NCBI GenBank assembly: GCA_021735285.1
Contig: JAIPHI010000020.1
Location: 1-21,128, forward strand
Direction: 5' to 3'
Length of the DNA stretch: 21,128 nucleotides
Origin: Fidelibacterota bacterium
GTDB taxonomy: Bacteria > Fidelibacterota > UBA2242 > JAFGTP01
Part shown: piece by piece, positions 1-7,882 of the stretch
Layout of the letters: every line of letters starts with the position of its first letter
How positions within the stretch are numbered: position 1 is the first letter of the stretch
Translations under genes and position numbers: made by a program
The notes under the pieces: model-generated
The model's input: only the letters and a program-made list of their open reading frames with translations
What the model was told of the DNA's origin: nothing
Database searches by the model: none

Positions 1-1
1 C

Positions 2-835
2 GGAGTTCCCGGGCTGGCGAAAACAATGATGATCAGCAGTCTAGCGGAAATGATGGACCTGAAATTTAGCCGCATCCAATTCACTCCTGATTTGATGCCT
101 TCCGATATTACAGGCACAGAAATTTTGGAGGAAGACCGCAGTACTGGCAAACGTAAATTTAAGTTTGTCAAAGGCCCTATATTTGGTAATATTATCCTGG
201 CTGATGAAATTAATCGTACACCTCCTAAAACTCAGGCAGCACTGCTAGAAGCAATGCAAGAAAATAAAGTAACTGCTGCGGGAGATGACTATAATTTGAA
301 AGCACCTTTCTTTGTATTGGCTACACAAAATCCTATTGAACAAGAAGGAACCTATCCCCTGCCGGAAGCTCAACTTGACCGTTTCATGTTCAGCCTTAAT
401 ATTCAATATCCATCCTATGATGAAGAAATCGAGATTGTTAAATCCACAACTGTGGAAGAAAAAGAGCAACTGAATACTATTATCAATAGAGAAGAAATTC
501 TGAAATACCAGAAATTAATCAGGCGAGTTCCAGTTTCCGATAATGTAATCGAATTTGCTGTCAAATTGGCTGTCAACAGTCGTCCTCAAGAGACATCAAT
601 CAATTTCGTAGAAGAATGGGTAGAATGGGGCGCAGGACCTCGAGCTTCGCAGTATCTGGTTTTGGCTGCTAAGGCCAGAGCCGCTCTGGATGGACGCCCT
701 TCACCTCAGATCAAGGATATTATAGAAGTAGCTAAACCGGTTTTTCGTCATCGTATCATTCCCAACTTTAATGCTGAAGCAGAAGGTGTTAATTCCGATA
801 TAATCGTTGAAAAATTAATCAAAGAATTTAAATAA
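2..835 (+). CDS. MoxR-family AAA+ ATPase (5' end outside window)
   Basis: The frame is open from the first bases of the window. It reads GVPGLAKT (nt 2-25) before the first internal ATG at 26, which is the MoxR form of Walker A, so the true start lies upstream. Counting from that internal ATG, Walker B (ILADE) is at residues 57-61, sensor 1 and the arginine-finger region (ATQNPIEQEGTYPLPEAQLD) at 99-118, and the C-terminal lid helices follow to residue 269. MoxR ATPases are cytoplasmic chaperone-like AAA+ proteins that work with von Willebrand factor A proteins. The stop codon shares one base with the start of the DUF58/vWA gene, so the two are translationally coupled. About 40-60 N-terminal residues are missing. 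The exact substrate cannot be told from sequence. Confidence 0.95.
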   Translation, partial: GVPGLAKTMMISSLAEMMDLKFSRIQFTPDLMPSDITGTEILEEDRSTGKRKFKFVKGPIFGNIILADEINRTPPKTQAALLEAMQENKVTAAGDDYNLKAPFFVLATQNPIEQEGTYPLPEAQLDRFMFSLNIQYPSYDEEIEIVKSTTVEEKEQLNTIINREEILKYQKLIRRVPVSDNVIEFAVKLAVNSRPQETSINFVEEWVEWGAGPRASQYLVLAAKARAALDGRPSPQIKDIIEVAKPVFRHRIIPNFNAEAEGVNSDIIVEKLIKEFK

Positions 836-1734
836 TGGCCCGGTCCGAAAAAACTAAATATCTGGATCCCGAGATTATATCCAAAATGGATAATATGGCG
901 CTTATTGCTCGCCTCGTAGTTGAAGGTTTTATAGTAGGTTTGCATAAGAGTCCCTACCACGGATTTTCTGTAGAATTCGCTGAGCATCGCCCCTATATGC
1001 CAGGTGATGAGATCAAGGACATAGATTGGAAAGTGTATGGTAAAACCGATCGTTATTATATTAAACAATATGAAGAAGAAACCAATCTGCGATCATATAT
1101 TTTTTTGGACAAAAGCGGATCTATGGGATATAGTTCCGGCCCCATCAGCAAACTGGATTACGGTAAATATCTGGCGGCTTCCATGGCCTATCTTATGCTC
1201 CAGCAACAGGATGCGATTAGCCTGACCACCTTTGACAGCAAAGTTGACCAATATTACCCGCCCTTTGCCAAACGCAGTCATTTGAATCGGATTCTGGCAG
1301 AACTGGAGAAAACTAAACACAATGGGGAAGGTAATATCTCAAATTTTCTTCATGAACGCGCTGAAAAAATTAATAAAAGAGGACTGATTATCCTTATTTC
1401 AGACCTATTCGAGAAACCCGAAAATATAATCAAAGCGCTTAAGCATTTCCGGCATTATAATCATGAAATTATTGTCTTTAATGTTTTAGATAAGCAGGAG
1501 AAAAACTTCGAATTCAATAGCCAAACTAAATTCATTGATATGGAAAATAAAAATATGCTGGAAACTGAGCCCTGGCATATTCAAAAGGATTATAAGCAAT
1601 TAATCCAAAAACATATTGATAAATTAAGATCAATCTGTAGAAATAATAATATTGATTATATTGATCTTACCACTGATCAAGATCTCAGTATCGCTCTTAC
1701 TGAATATTTAAACAAGAGAGCAAAATTGAGTTGA
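835..1734 (+). CDS. DUF58 / vWA-domain protein, MoxR partner
   Basis: This 299-residue protein carries the DUF58 signature HRPYMPGDEIKDIDW at residues 51-65, followed by a vWA-like fold whose MIDAS motif DKSGSMG is at 92-98. Length is normal for the family. There is no signal peptide or membrane helix, so it is cytosolic or peripheral. The ATG overlaps the MoxR stop (TAATG), the usual MoxR-DUF58 arrangement. In many Bacteroidota the pair is followed by membrane vWA genes (BatA/BatB). Here the next gene is convergent, so the operon ends after DUF58. The molecular role of DUF58 is unknown; with MoxR it is linked to stress resistance and to assembly or activation of envelope or metal-dependent complexes. 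Confidence 0.93.
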   Translation: MARSEKTKYLDPEIISKMDNMALIARLVVEGFIVGLHKSPYHGFSVEFAEHRPYMPGDEIKDIDWKVYGKTDRYYIKQYEEETNLRSYIFLDKSGSMGYSSGPISKLDYGKYLAASMAYLMLQQQDAISLTTFDSKVDQYYPPFAKRSHLNRILAELEKTKHNGEGNISNFLHERAEKINKRGLIILISDLFEKPENIIKALKHFRHYNHEIIVFNVLDKQEKNFEFNSQTKFIDMENKNMLETEPWHIQKDYKQLIQKHIDKLRSICRNNNIDYIDLTTDQDLSIALTEYLNKRAKLS

Positions 1735-1850
1735 TGCCATATATTCTTCGCAGAATTTTAATCAAAAGAATTTAGCGAGGCCGGTATTAAGGCAATCCAT
1801 TTGAACTACAAATTTTTAAGTTATCTTATAAAATATTAGGTGGGTATTTT

Positions 1851-1895
1851 ATAGCAGCTTCTCTACAAACGCTAATATGATTTACTAGCTGCTAT
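1851..1895. terminator. Inverted repeat between convergent DUF58 and perR genes
   Basis: ATAGCAGCT (1851-1859) and AGCTGCTAT (1887-1895) are perfect 9-bp arms separated by 27 bases. The right arm starts on the last base of the perR-like stop codon (1885-1887). The repeat lies where two converging transcripts must end. No strong T-run follows on either strand, so it is at best a weak terminator. Confidence 0.3.
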
Positions 1896-2304
1896 TCTTC
1901 CTTAGACAATCTTGACAGATGCCTTTAAAATAACCATGAATTTCATCTATTTTGTGCCCATCAACAACATCTTTGCCAGGTAAACCATGTGGGCACTGAA
2001 TATCCACATCATAGATTTTCCCACAATTTCTACATAAAAAATGATGATGATTGTGAGTATTTATGTCATATCTAGATTCCTGACCGGTAATGGTTAATTC
2101 ATTAATCAATCCATTTTCGAGAAAAGTGTGCACTGTATTATAGACTGTAGTCTTCGAAATTGTAGGCATTTTTTTCCGCATAAAATCGTATATCATATCA
2201 GCAGTAGGGTGTTTTGAGTTCTCTTCAAGATACTTTAGAATACTTATTCTCTGAAAAGTGGGCTTGATTCCCTCGTCAACCAATTTTTGTTTCAATGCTT
2301 CCAT
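1885..2304 (-). CDS. perR: Fur-family regulator, PerR type
   Basis: The product has 139 residues, normal for the family: an N-terminal winged helix (about 1-80) and a C-terminal dimerisation domain. The structural zinc site is complete as CxxC pairs at C91/C94 and C130/C133. The regulatory-metal ligands known for Bacillus PerR all have counterparts: H32, D80, H86, H88 and D99. The aspartate at D80 (motif RYD) is typical of PerR rather than Fur. PerR senses peroxide by metal-catalysed oxidation of histidine ligands and represses oxidative-stress genes. The gene has a strong Shine-Dalgarno site (GGAAGGAGT, 2311-2319) six bases from the ATG. A palindrome in its own promoter suggests autoregulation. 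It is transcribed alone. No catalase or peroxidase gene is nearby, so the regulon must lie elsewhere. Confidence 0.88.
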   Translation of the reverse strand: MEALKQKLVDEGIKPTFQRISILKYLEENSKHPTADMIYDFMRKKMPTISKTTVYNTVHTFLENGLINELTITGQESRYDINTHNHHHFLCRNCGKIYDVDIQCPHGLPGKDVVDGHKIDEIHGYFKGICQDCLRKNSS

Positions 2305-2325
2305 TTTTGTACTCCTTCCAAAACA

Positions 2326-2354
2326 AAACTAAGATTAATCTAACCTCTTGTCAA
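2326..2354 (-). promoter_or_regulatory. perR promoter with putative PerR box
   Basis: On the minus strand TTGACA (2349-2354) is a perfect -35 box. A 17-base spacer separates it from a weak -10, TAGTTT (2326-2331). The spacer contains the perfect palindrome AGATTAATCT (2332-2341), which extends to TTAGATTAATCTTA with one mismatch. That A+T-rich 7-1-7-like dyad resembles Fur/PerR boxes, and its position between -35 and -10 would block RNA polymerase. The operator role is inferred from position and symmetry. Confidence 0.55.
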
Positions 2355-2816
2355 GAAAAAATAGTAGGTTTCTATTAATAGAATAGCAGTCCTTTTATAA
2401 CTATTCACCATGATGAATTGTGCTGTCAATCACAGTGAAAATATCAGTTTACAGCCTGGTCTTGCTGGTGTTACCTTTGACACTTCAGTATTGTAGATAA
2501 AATTATTCAATAACAGTATAAGCCTGTCTCCCAGGGATGTTATCATTAAAATCCCTCTAAGGCCTTGACTATTTTGTATAATTCCCGATTAATATTCCCC
2601 GACAAAAAATTTGCAAATCATCATAATAAATCTACACCTGAATTATTCATGACACCCTCAAAAATAGGCTCTCTAAGACTTATTATGATTATTTTGTAGC
2701 TTTGTTTATATCCTCTCATTCCGATCCTCCCCTTAACTCTATGTGAATATTTTATTTAATGATATTATTGAGCGTTTCAACGTGGTGTAGAGGACTATAT
2801 AGCCCACCCTATGAGT

Positions 2817-2916
2817 AAGTATGCTTTAGCATACTTCGTAAAATTGCTGGAAGCCTACTGAAGTAGGCTAAGTATTGTATTTTATTGGCCGTGTCCCACC
2901 CGGATGAATCCGGGTG
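2817..2916. repeat. Three adjacent REP-like perfect hairpins
   Basis: Three perfect short palindromes lie within 100 bases. The first is AAGTATGCT/AGCATACTT (2817-2825, 2828-2836), with a 2-base loop. The second is AGCCTACT/AGTAGGCT (2852-2859, 2862-2869), with a GA loop. The third is CACCCGGAT/ATCCGGGTG (2897-2905, 2908-2916), also with a GA loop. Closely spaced tight hairpins like these are typical of REP/BIME elements moved by RAYT (REP-associated tyrosine) transposases, or of the ends of IS200/IS605-type elements. No transposase frame remains nearby. None is followed by a T-run, so terminators are less likely. Confidence 0.55.
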
Positions 2917-3291
2917 CTATTCTCAATCAACTTATTTTTGGAAATTATTGAAACCTGCAATTATTTTCCTGCTTACCTGGAGTTTTAATGAAATTATTTT
3001 TCATCTTAAGGCTTAGCTATCATAAAATATACCAGAGAGCCCAAAAATAATTTCTAAACCCATGTTATTTAGTGTCTTAAACTAATTACTTTAAAAAACT
3101 CAGTTTTTTGTGTTATGAATGATTTTAAGGTTAATCCCGAAAATCCCGGGGGTATTATTCGGCCCGAAGGGTAGAAAATGAATTTTAATGAATTTTCTAG
3201 GTATAAAGTATATAGAAAATTATTTTGGCGATTTAAATTTCTTACAGAGTTAATAATTTTTATCCATCCAATCCCCATAGGTTAACATAAG

Positions 3292-3327
3292 ATACTTATT
3301 GATTATTCCTTATCTCAGTTATAATTT
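3292..3327 (+). repeat. 36-bp direct repeat, copy 1
   Basis: The 36 bases beginning ATACTTATTGATTATTCC recur at 4409-4444 with one difference (T at 3320, G at 4437). This copy ends 48 bases before the first gene of the nucleotidyltransferase pair, so it also lies in that pair's promoter region. Confidence 0.85.
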
Positions 3328-3375
3328 CTAGAGAGCTAGCTGATTATAATTAGAAAAATAATTCACATTTGGATT

Positions 3376-3627
3376 ATGAGAACTCAATCAAAAGATACAA
3401 ACGTAAAAATAGAAAAGGCCCAAATTTCATTATTACAAAAACAAAGTATATCTGAAAAATTCGCTCATGTATGTTCTCTTACTGAAACTACTATAAAGGC
3501 ATCAAAACGAGCTATAGTGGAAGCAAATCAAGGTCTTAGTCAAAAAGAACTGAAATTATTATTCATAGAGTATCAGTACGGGAAAGAACTTGCCACACAA
3601 GTAAAAAATTATTTAAAGTGCTACTAG
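3376..3627 (+). CDS. Small helical protein, partner of AbiEii-like nucleotidyltransferase
   Basis: This is an 83-residue, mostly helical protein with no signal peptide or membrane segment. Residues about 15-80 follow a pattern I associate with short proteins encoded just upstream of nucleotidyltransferases of the type at 3629: a hydrophobic helix (SISEKFAHVCSLTETTIKAS), then a segment like LSQKELKLLFIEYQYG and a charged end. Its stop is one base from the next ATG, so the two genes form a coupled pair. In toxin-antitoxin terms it would be the small antitoxin-like partner; this is inferred from order, size and coupling. No Shine-Dalgarno site is visible before the ATG, which suggests a leaderless or weakly initiated message. 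The start is the first ATG of the frame. Confidence 0.7.
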   Translation: MRTQSKDTNVKIEKAQISLLQKQSISEKFAHVCSLTETTIKASKRAIVEANQGLSQKELKLLFIEYQYGKELATQVKNYLKCY

Positions 3628-3628
3628 C

Positions 3629-4219
3629 ATGGAATCCTCTAATATTTTACTAGTCTTAAAACCTTTCATAAATTTCCTAGAGGAACTTTCAGTTCCTTAT
3701 TATATAGGCGGTTCAATTGCCAGTTCAATTTTTGGGATGCCCCGTTCAACAATGGATATTGATATTATAGCTGATATCCAGAAAAACCATATTCCTCACC
3801 TCATGGAACAGCTAAAAAATGACTACTATATAGATGAGAATATGATTAAAGAGGCCATTCAGCACTCAACATCTTTTAATATTGTTCATTTAGAAACAGC
3901 TATGAAAGTAGATGTCTTTATCAAAAAAAATAATTCCTATGGAAATAGATCTTTAGAGCGAAAACTAAAAAAATCATTAACAGAAGATATGGAGAATACG
4001 CAGTTTAATTTTGCTTCCCCAGAGGATATTATTTTGAATAAATTAAAGTGGTATAAAATAGGTAACAAGGTTTCAGAGAGACAATGGCTAGATGTATTAG
4101 GGGTAATTAAAGTTCAACAAAATTCATTAGATATTGAATATATGAAAAAATGGTCTAAACAATTAGGTATTTTTGGTTTGTTAATAAAGGCATTTAAGGA
4201 ATCAGAAATTCCCCTATAA
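3629..4219 (+). CDS. AbiEii-like nucleotidyltransferase (putative toxin)
   Basis: The 196-residue protein has the minimal nucleotidyltransferase fold: GGS at residues 27-29, the paired aspartates DID at 43-45, and the third carboxylate D95 in KVDVF. All three predicted metal ligands are present. A C-terminal conserved block SPEDIILNKLKWYK (130-143) is followed by SERQWLDVLGVIKVQ (149-163), as in the AbiEii/AbiGii toxin-like relatives. Such enzymes transfer nucleotides to tRNA or proteins; which substrate is used here is not visible. The gene follows the 83-residue partner by one base. The pair stands alone and is bracketed by a 36-bp direct repeat, which fits a mobile or recently inserted defence/toxin-antitoxin cassette. 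A housekeeping nucleotidyltransferase role is the alternative. Confidence 0.75.
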   Translation: MESSNILLVLKPFINFLEELSVPYYIGGSIASSIFGMPRSTMDIDIIADIQKNHIPHLMEQLKNDYYIDENMIKEAIQHSTSFNIVHLETAMKVDVFIKKNNSYGNRSLERKLKKSLTEDMENTQFNFASPEDIILNKLKWYKIGNKVSERQWLDVLGVIKVQQNSLDIEYMKKWSKQLGIFGLLIKAFKESEIPL

Positions 4220-4599
4220 AGATTTATGGTCACAATTTATTCTATTCATATGTTTTTCATGCATTAATACAAGCCTCAAAACTTAATCATTATAATAAAT
4301 TAATTTTGAATTATTTCATTAAGTCATTTAAATAGTGAATTTATATAGATACGAAATTCTAATCCCGGGTACTTTTGGGACAAAGAGTACATACTTAAAC
4401 TGTATTAAATACTTATTGATTATTCCTTATCTCAGTGATAATTTTTCGGGATAGTTTTGAAACTGGAATGATAATGGGGAGTTTTCCTAATATGGGCGAA
4501 AAATATATCTATCAATTTTACAGCAGTGTAATTAATCAAGAATCAATCATATTATATAGTTAGAACTCTACGAAAAATATCTACTAGAGATAATAATAT
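4220..4599. other. Gene-free stretch upstream of the M23 gene
   Basis: This AT-rich stretch of 380 bases carries the second copy of the 36-bp direct repeat (4409-4444) and no credible coding frame. It presumably holds the promoter of the M23/pyrimidine-salvage operon, but no convincing -35/-10 pair stands out. Confidence 0.55.
4409..4444 (+). repeat. 36-bp direct repeat, copy 2
   Basis: This copy matches 3292-3327 at 35 of 36 bases and in the same orientation. The two copies start 1117 bp apart and enclose the nucleotidyltransferase pair with little else. The flanking sequences outside the 36 bases do not match, so the ends of the repeat are sharp. Confidence 0.85.
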
Positions 4600-6819
4600 A
4601 TGAAAAAATATTCTACTCTTTTACTTATAATTTTATTCTCAAGTTTAATGCAGGCCTATGACTATCTCTGGCCTGTGGATGTATCACATAATCTTAGTGC
4701 TACTTTTGGAGAATTTCGAACCGGACATTTTCATTCCGGAATCGATATTAAAACCGACCAAACCATTCATCACCCTGTCTATACGATTTCTGATGGGTAC
4801 ATATGGAGAATTCGTGAAACCTATAATGGCTATGGAAAAGCCATCTATGTCAAAATGCAGGATGGTAACTTTTCTGTCTATGCCCATCTCAACGAATTTG
4901 CACCAAAAATTGAAAAATATATCGAACAAGAACAATTTAAGCAAGGCCGCTTTAAGATTAATAAATATCTACAACCCAATCAATTCCCGGTTAAAAAGGG
5001 CGATTTAATTGCCTATACAGGACGTTCAGGAACTGTCCATCCTCATCTCCATTTTGAAATTCGGACTGCTGATCATAAACCTTTTAATGCACTTTTGACA
5101 AATTTGGAGAAAAAAGATCATACCCCACCAATAATAAAATCCATTGCCCTTACTCCCCTATCTCAAAATAGCCGCATATCCTATTTTCCTGACACAAAAC
5201 TATTTCCAATATTTAAAACCAATGGAGAGTATAGATTGCATTCGGACACAATTACGGTTGATAATAATTTTGGCATCGAAATAAAAACCTATGATATGGT
5301 GAAAGGCTTATACAATAAATATGGACCTTATATAATTGAATTGTTTGTGGATGATAGCCTTGCTTTTTCAATTCAATGTGATACCCTCTCTTTTCAGAAC
5401 ACCCATCTGATTGATTATGATCGTAATAGTCGCTTGATGACGGAAAACAAAGGTCGTTTCATTAGATTGTGGAAATTCCTAAAAGATAAAAAACTTCCAT
5501 TTTATAAAGGCAATCATTCAGGAATTCTTAATCTAGACCCGGGATTTCATAAGATAAAAATTTTAGTCAAAGATTTTAATACCAATATTTCCCGGTTGGA
5601 ATTTACAGTTGAGCAAGGAAATCAGCCTTTACCTCAAATCAGACAATATCTATGCAATAATGATAGTACCCAGATTGCAATTGCCAGAGATTCAACTGAT
5701 TATTCATACAAAAATATTAAGGTCTATTGGTACGATGAGAATGATGATTTTAAACCAGCAGATATTAGAAACTTTCAAATATCTGAAAATTTTTACAATT
5801 TCACTTTAGATAAGTCCAATCAAAGTAGTCCGGCTTTGAAGCTCATTACAACTCCTAAATTCTGTTCGGAGAAACAACAAATCTATCTCCCTTGCAATAC
5901 AACTAAATTGAAAGAGAATCAGATAGATTATAGATTTATACAAAATCCGGGAAATTTCCTGATCAGGTTTAATTTCTCACAAATTCCCGACTCGATTCCC
6001 ATATTATATCTTCATACTCCTGAAAAATTAAAAAGAATTAATCTCATTTCCGAAAAACCGGATAAATACATAACGGCTCCTGTGCATTATAGTTTATGGG
6101 AGAAGGCTCTTGCTATGGAAATTAGGCTTGCATCTCGTTTGACATTAAGAACAAGACTAAATTTAACCCATCTAAAACCTAATAAATCAAGCCAAATTCA
6201 TTCTCCTGATTCTCTATTCAGCATGCAATTCAATGAAAATTCCGTGGCTCGCAATGTTCTGGTCGGGGTGTCAAAATCAGATTTAGATTTAGAAGCAGAC
6301 AGCATTGTTGTTTCTCCTGTTTACAAGGTTACTCCTCAAAGTCTTAATCTACTAGAACCAGGTCAGGTTACATTTCGCTATGATACATCCCTTACAAATT
6401 TAAGTAAAATTGGAATCTATACTTTTTATAAAGACAAATTTCACTATCTGGATTCGGATATTAATTTCTATAATCATAGCTTCACCACTTCTGCTAAAGC
6501 CGGACCTTTTTGTCTGGTCGAAGATACTGAAGCTCCACAAATCGATATTATCTCTCCAAAAAATAATGCTACCTATTCGAACTCAAGACTTAATTATATT
6601 ACTGCCAAAGTAACAGATGAATTATCCGGTATAAAAGATGACATGTCTATTGCCTTAACACTTGATAACGAAGATGTTATAGCAGAATATAATGCAGCCA
6701 ATGATTATGTCCGCTATAAATTAGCCCAGTTAGAAAGCGGCCGGCATGAATATAAAATTACAGTCACAGATAAAATGGGAAATACCTCTAGTAAAAAAGC
6801 CACATTTTTTATAAAATAA
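4600..6819 (+). CDS. Exported M23 (LytM-type) peptidase with C-terminal Ig-like domain
   Basis: The 739-residue protein starts with a signal peptide (residues 1-19, cleavage near MQA-YDY). The M23 zinc peptidase domain follows: H45 and D49 in HSGID, H96 in YAH, and H149/H151 in HPHLHFE. All catalytic and metal residues are present, so it should be an active murein endopeptidase in the periplasm. After about residue 175 come some 470 residues of beta-rich sequence of unknown fold. A C-terminal bacterial Ig-like module (about 645-739) shows the pattern APQIDIISPKNNATY and ITVTDKMGNTSS. Most LytM proteins are shorter (300-450 residues), so the long tail is a feature of this lineage. The gene lies 18 bases before the cytidine deaminase gene and is probably co-transcribed. 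The ribosome site is weak. Confidence 0.9.
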   Translation: MKKYSTLLLIILFSSLMQAYDYLWPVDVSHNLSATFGEFRTGHFHSGIDIKTDQTIHHPVYTISDGYIWRIRETYNGYGKAIYVKMQDGNFSVYAHLNEFAPKIEKYIEQEQFKQGRFKINKYLQPNQFPVKKGDLIAYTGRSGTVHPHLHFEIRTADHKPFNALLTNLEKKDHTPPIIKSIALTPLSQNSRISYFPDTKLFPIFKTNGEYRLHSDTITVDNNFGIEIKTYDMVKGLYNKYGPYIIELFVDDSLAFSIQCDTLSFQNTHLIDYDRNSRLMTENKGRFIRLWKFLKDKKLPFYKGNHSGILNLDPGFHKIKILVKDFNTNISRLEFTVEQGNQPLPQIRQYLCNNDSTQIAIARDSTDYSYKNIKVYWYDENDDFKPADIRNFQISENFYNFTLDKSNQSSPALKLITTPKFCSEKQQIYLPCNTTKLKENQIDYRFIQNPGNFLIRFNFSQIPDSIPILYLHTPEKLKRINLISEKPDKYITAPVHYSLWEKALAMEIRLASRLTLRTRLNLTHLKPNKSSQIHSPDSLFSMQFNENSVARNVLVGVSKSDLDLEADSIVVSPVYKVTPQSLNLLEPGQVTFRYDTSLTNLSKIGIYTFYKDKFHYLDSDINFYNHSFTTSAKAGPFCLVEDTEAPQIDIISPKNNATYSNSRLNYITAKVTDELSGIKDDMSIALTLDNEDVIAEYNAANDYVRYKLAQLESGRHEYKITVTDKMGNTSSKKATFFIK

Positions 6820-6837
6820 AAGGTCTTAAGGTGAATT

Positions 6838-7230
6838 ATGGAAAAACTAACCAAACAATTAATCAAAACAGCAAAATCTGCCGCTAACAATGCTCACTGC
6901 CCCTTTTCTAATTACCCTGTAGGCGCCGCCTTGTTAAGCAAGTCTGGCAAGATCTATAAAGGCTGTAATGTGGAGTCGAGCTCCTATGGATTATCAGTTT
7001 GTGCTGAAAGAAACGCCATTGCTGCCGCCCTTGTTGATAATGCACAAGCTTTTTCAGCCCTGGTGATCTACTCTCAAAATGGCGCAACTCCCTGCGGAGC
7101 CTGTCGTCAGGTAATCTGGGATGTTTGCGGTGAGATTCCAATATATACAGTCGATGAAAATAATAACACTAAAGAATATAATAGTAAAAATTTGCTACCT
7201 GAACCTTTTGGAGCCCATAAATTGGAGTAA
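6838..7230 (+). CDS. cdd: Cytidine deaminase
   Basis: This 130-residue protein has the normal length of the tetrameric cytidine deaminases. The zinc site is complete: C55-A-E57 (E57 is the proton shuttle) and P85-C86-G-A-C89. Substrate-binding residues sit in the conserved CPFSNYPVGAAL (21-32) and GCNVE (42-46). It deaminates cytidine and deoxycytidine to uridine and deoxyuridine in the cytosol. A Shine-Dalgarno site (AAGGTGA) precedes the ATG. The next gene, uridine kinase, begins 6 bases after the stop, so product and next enzyme are encoded together. Confidence 0.96.
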   Translation: MEKLTKQLIKTAKSAANNAHCPFSNYPVGAALLSKSGKIYKGCNVESSSYGLSVCAERNAIAAALVDNAQAFSALVIYSQNGATPCGACRQVIWDVCGEIPIYTVDENNNTKEYNSKNLLPEPFGAHKLE

Positions 7231-7236
7231 AATTAA

Positions 7237-7872
7237 ATGAAAAGCTCGATATTGATCGGTATTGCCGGCGGAACAGCCTCAGGTAAAACCTCACTCGCCA
7301 AGAATATTAGTAAAAATTTTAACGAAGATAATGTCTGCATCATCGAACAGGATTCCTACTATTTTGATGTGGGGCATATGCCCCAAGATATGTTGCATCA
7401 CCATAATTTTGATCATCCGGATTCCTATGATTTTGAATTGATGATCAAACAATTGAAAAGACTTTTGGATGGTGGAGTTGTCAATATTCCTATCTATGAT
7501 TACACGACTCATACCAGAAGTGATAAAACCAGAGAAATCACCGGTCACAAAATCATTATTTTAGAAGGTATTTTAACACTGGTTGATAAGCGGCTCAGAG
7601 ACCTAATGGACATCAAGGTCTATGTTGAAGCACCTGATGACATTAGATTCATTCGACGCTTACAGAGAGATATAGAAAAGAGAGGTAGGAGTGTCAATTC
7701 CGTAATAGAACAATATCTGGAAACTGTCCGCCCTATGCATCAGCAATTTATCGAAACCAGCAAAAAATACGCTGACTTGATAATTCCTCAAGGCGGACAC
7801 AATAAGGTAGCAATTGATCTATTAACTACTAAGATAAATTCACTTGTAAATAATTTAAGAGCATCTTCATAA
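7237..7872 (+). CDS. udk: Uridine kinase
   Basis: The 211-residue P-loop kinase has Walker A GGTASGKTS at 11-19, the substrate motif EQDSYYFD at 37-44, NFDHPDSYDF at 57-66, and the lid/arginine region FIRRLQRDIEKRGRS at about 153-167. Length is typical. It phosphorylates uridine and cytidine to UMP and CMP. It lies between cytidine deaminase (6 bases upstream) and thymidine kinase (10 bases downstream), so the three form a pyrimidine-salvage block: cytidine to uridine to UMP, plus thymidine to TMP. Nothing suggests loss of activity. Confidence 0.96.
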   Translation: MKSSILIGIAGGTASGKTSLAKNISKNFNEDNVCIIEQDSYYFDVGHMPQDMLHHHNFDHPDSYDFELMIKQLKRLLDGGVVNIPIYDYTTHTRSDKTREITGHKIIILEGILTLVDKRLRDLMDIKVYVEAPDDIRFIRRLQRDIEKRGRSVNSVIEQYLETVRPMHQQFIETSKKYADLIIPQGGHNKVAIDLLTTKINSLVNNLRASS

Positions 7873-7882
7873 GGAAAAATTT

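Larger units (their letters stand above)
2355..3375. other. Gene-free stretch, about 1 kb
   Basis: No open frame here looks like a protein. The longest, on the minus strand at 3069-3278, has no ribosome site and no recognisable motif. The stretch holds three adjacent REP-like hairpins (2817-2916), a 10-bp inverted repeat TTATTTTTGG/CCAAAAATAA (2932-2941 and 3041-3050) and the first copy of a 36-bp direct repeat (3292-3327). No tRNA T-arm signature was seen. Confidence 0.6.

Noticed and set aside
3069..3278. Minus-strand 69-residue frame in the gene-free stretch
   Set aside because: There is no ribosome site and no motif, its composition follows the AT-rich DNA, and it overlaps repeat-like sequence.
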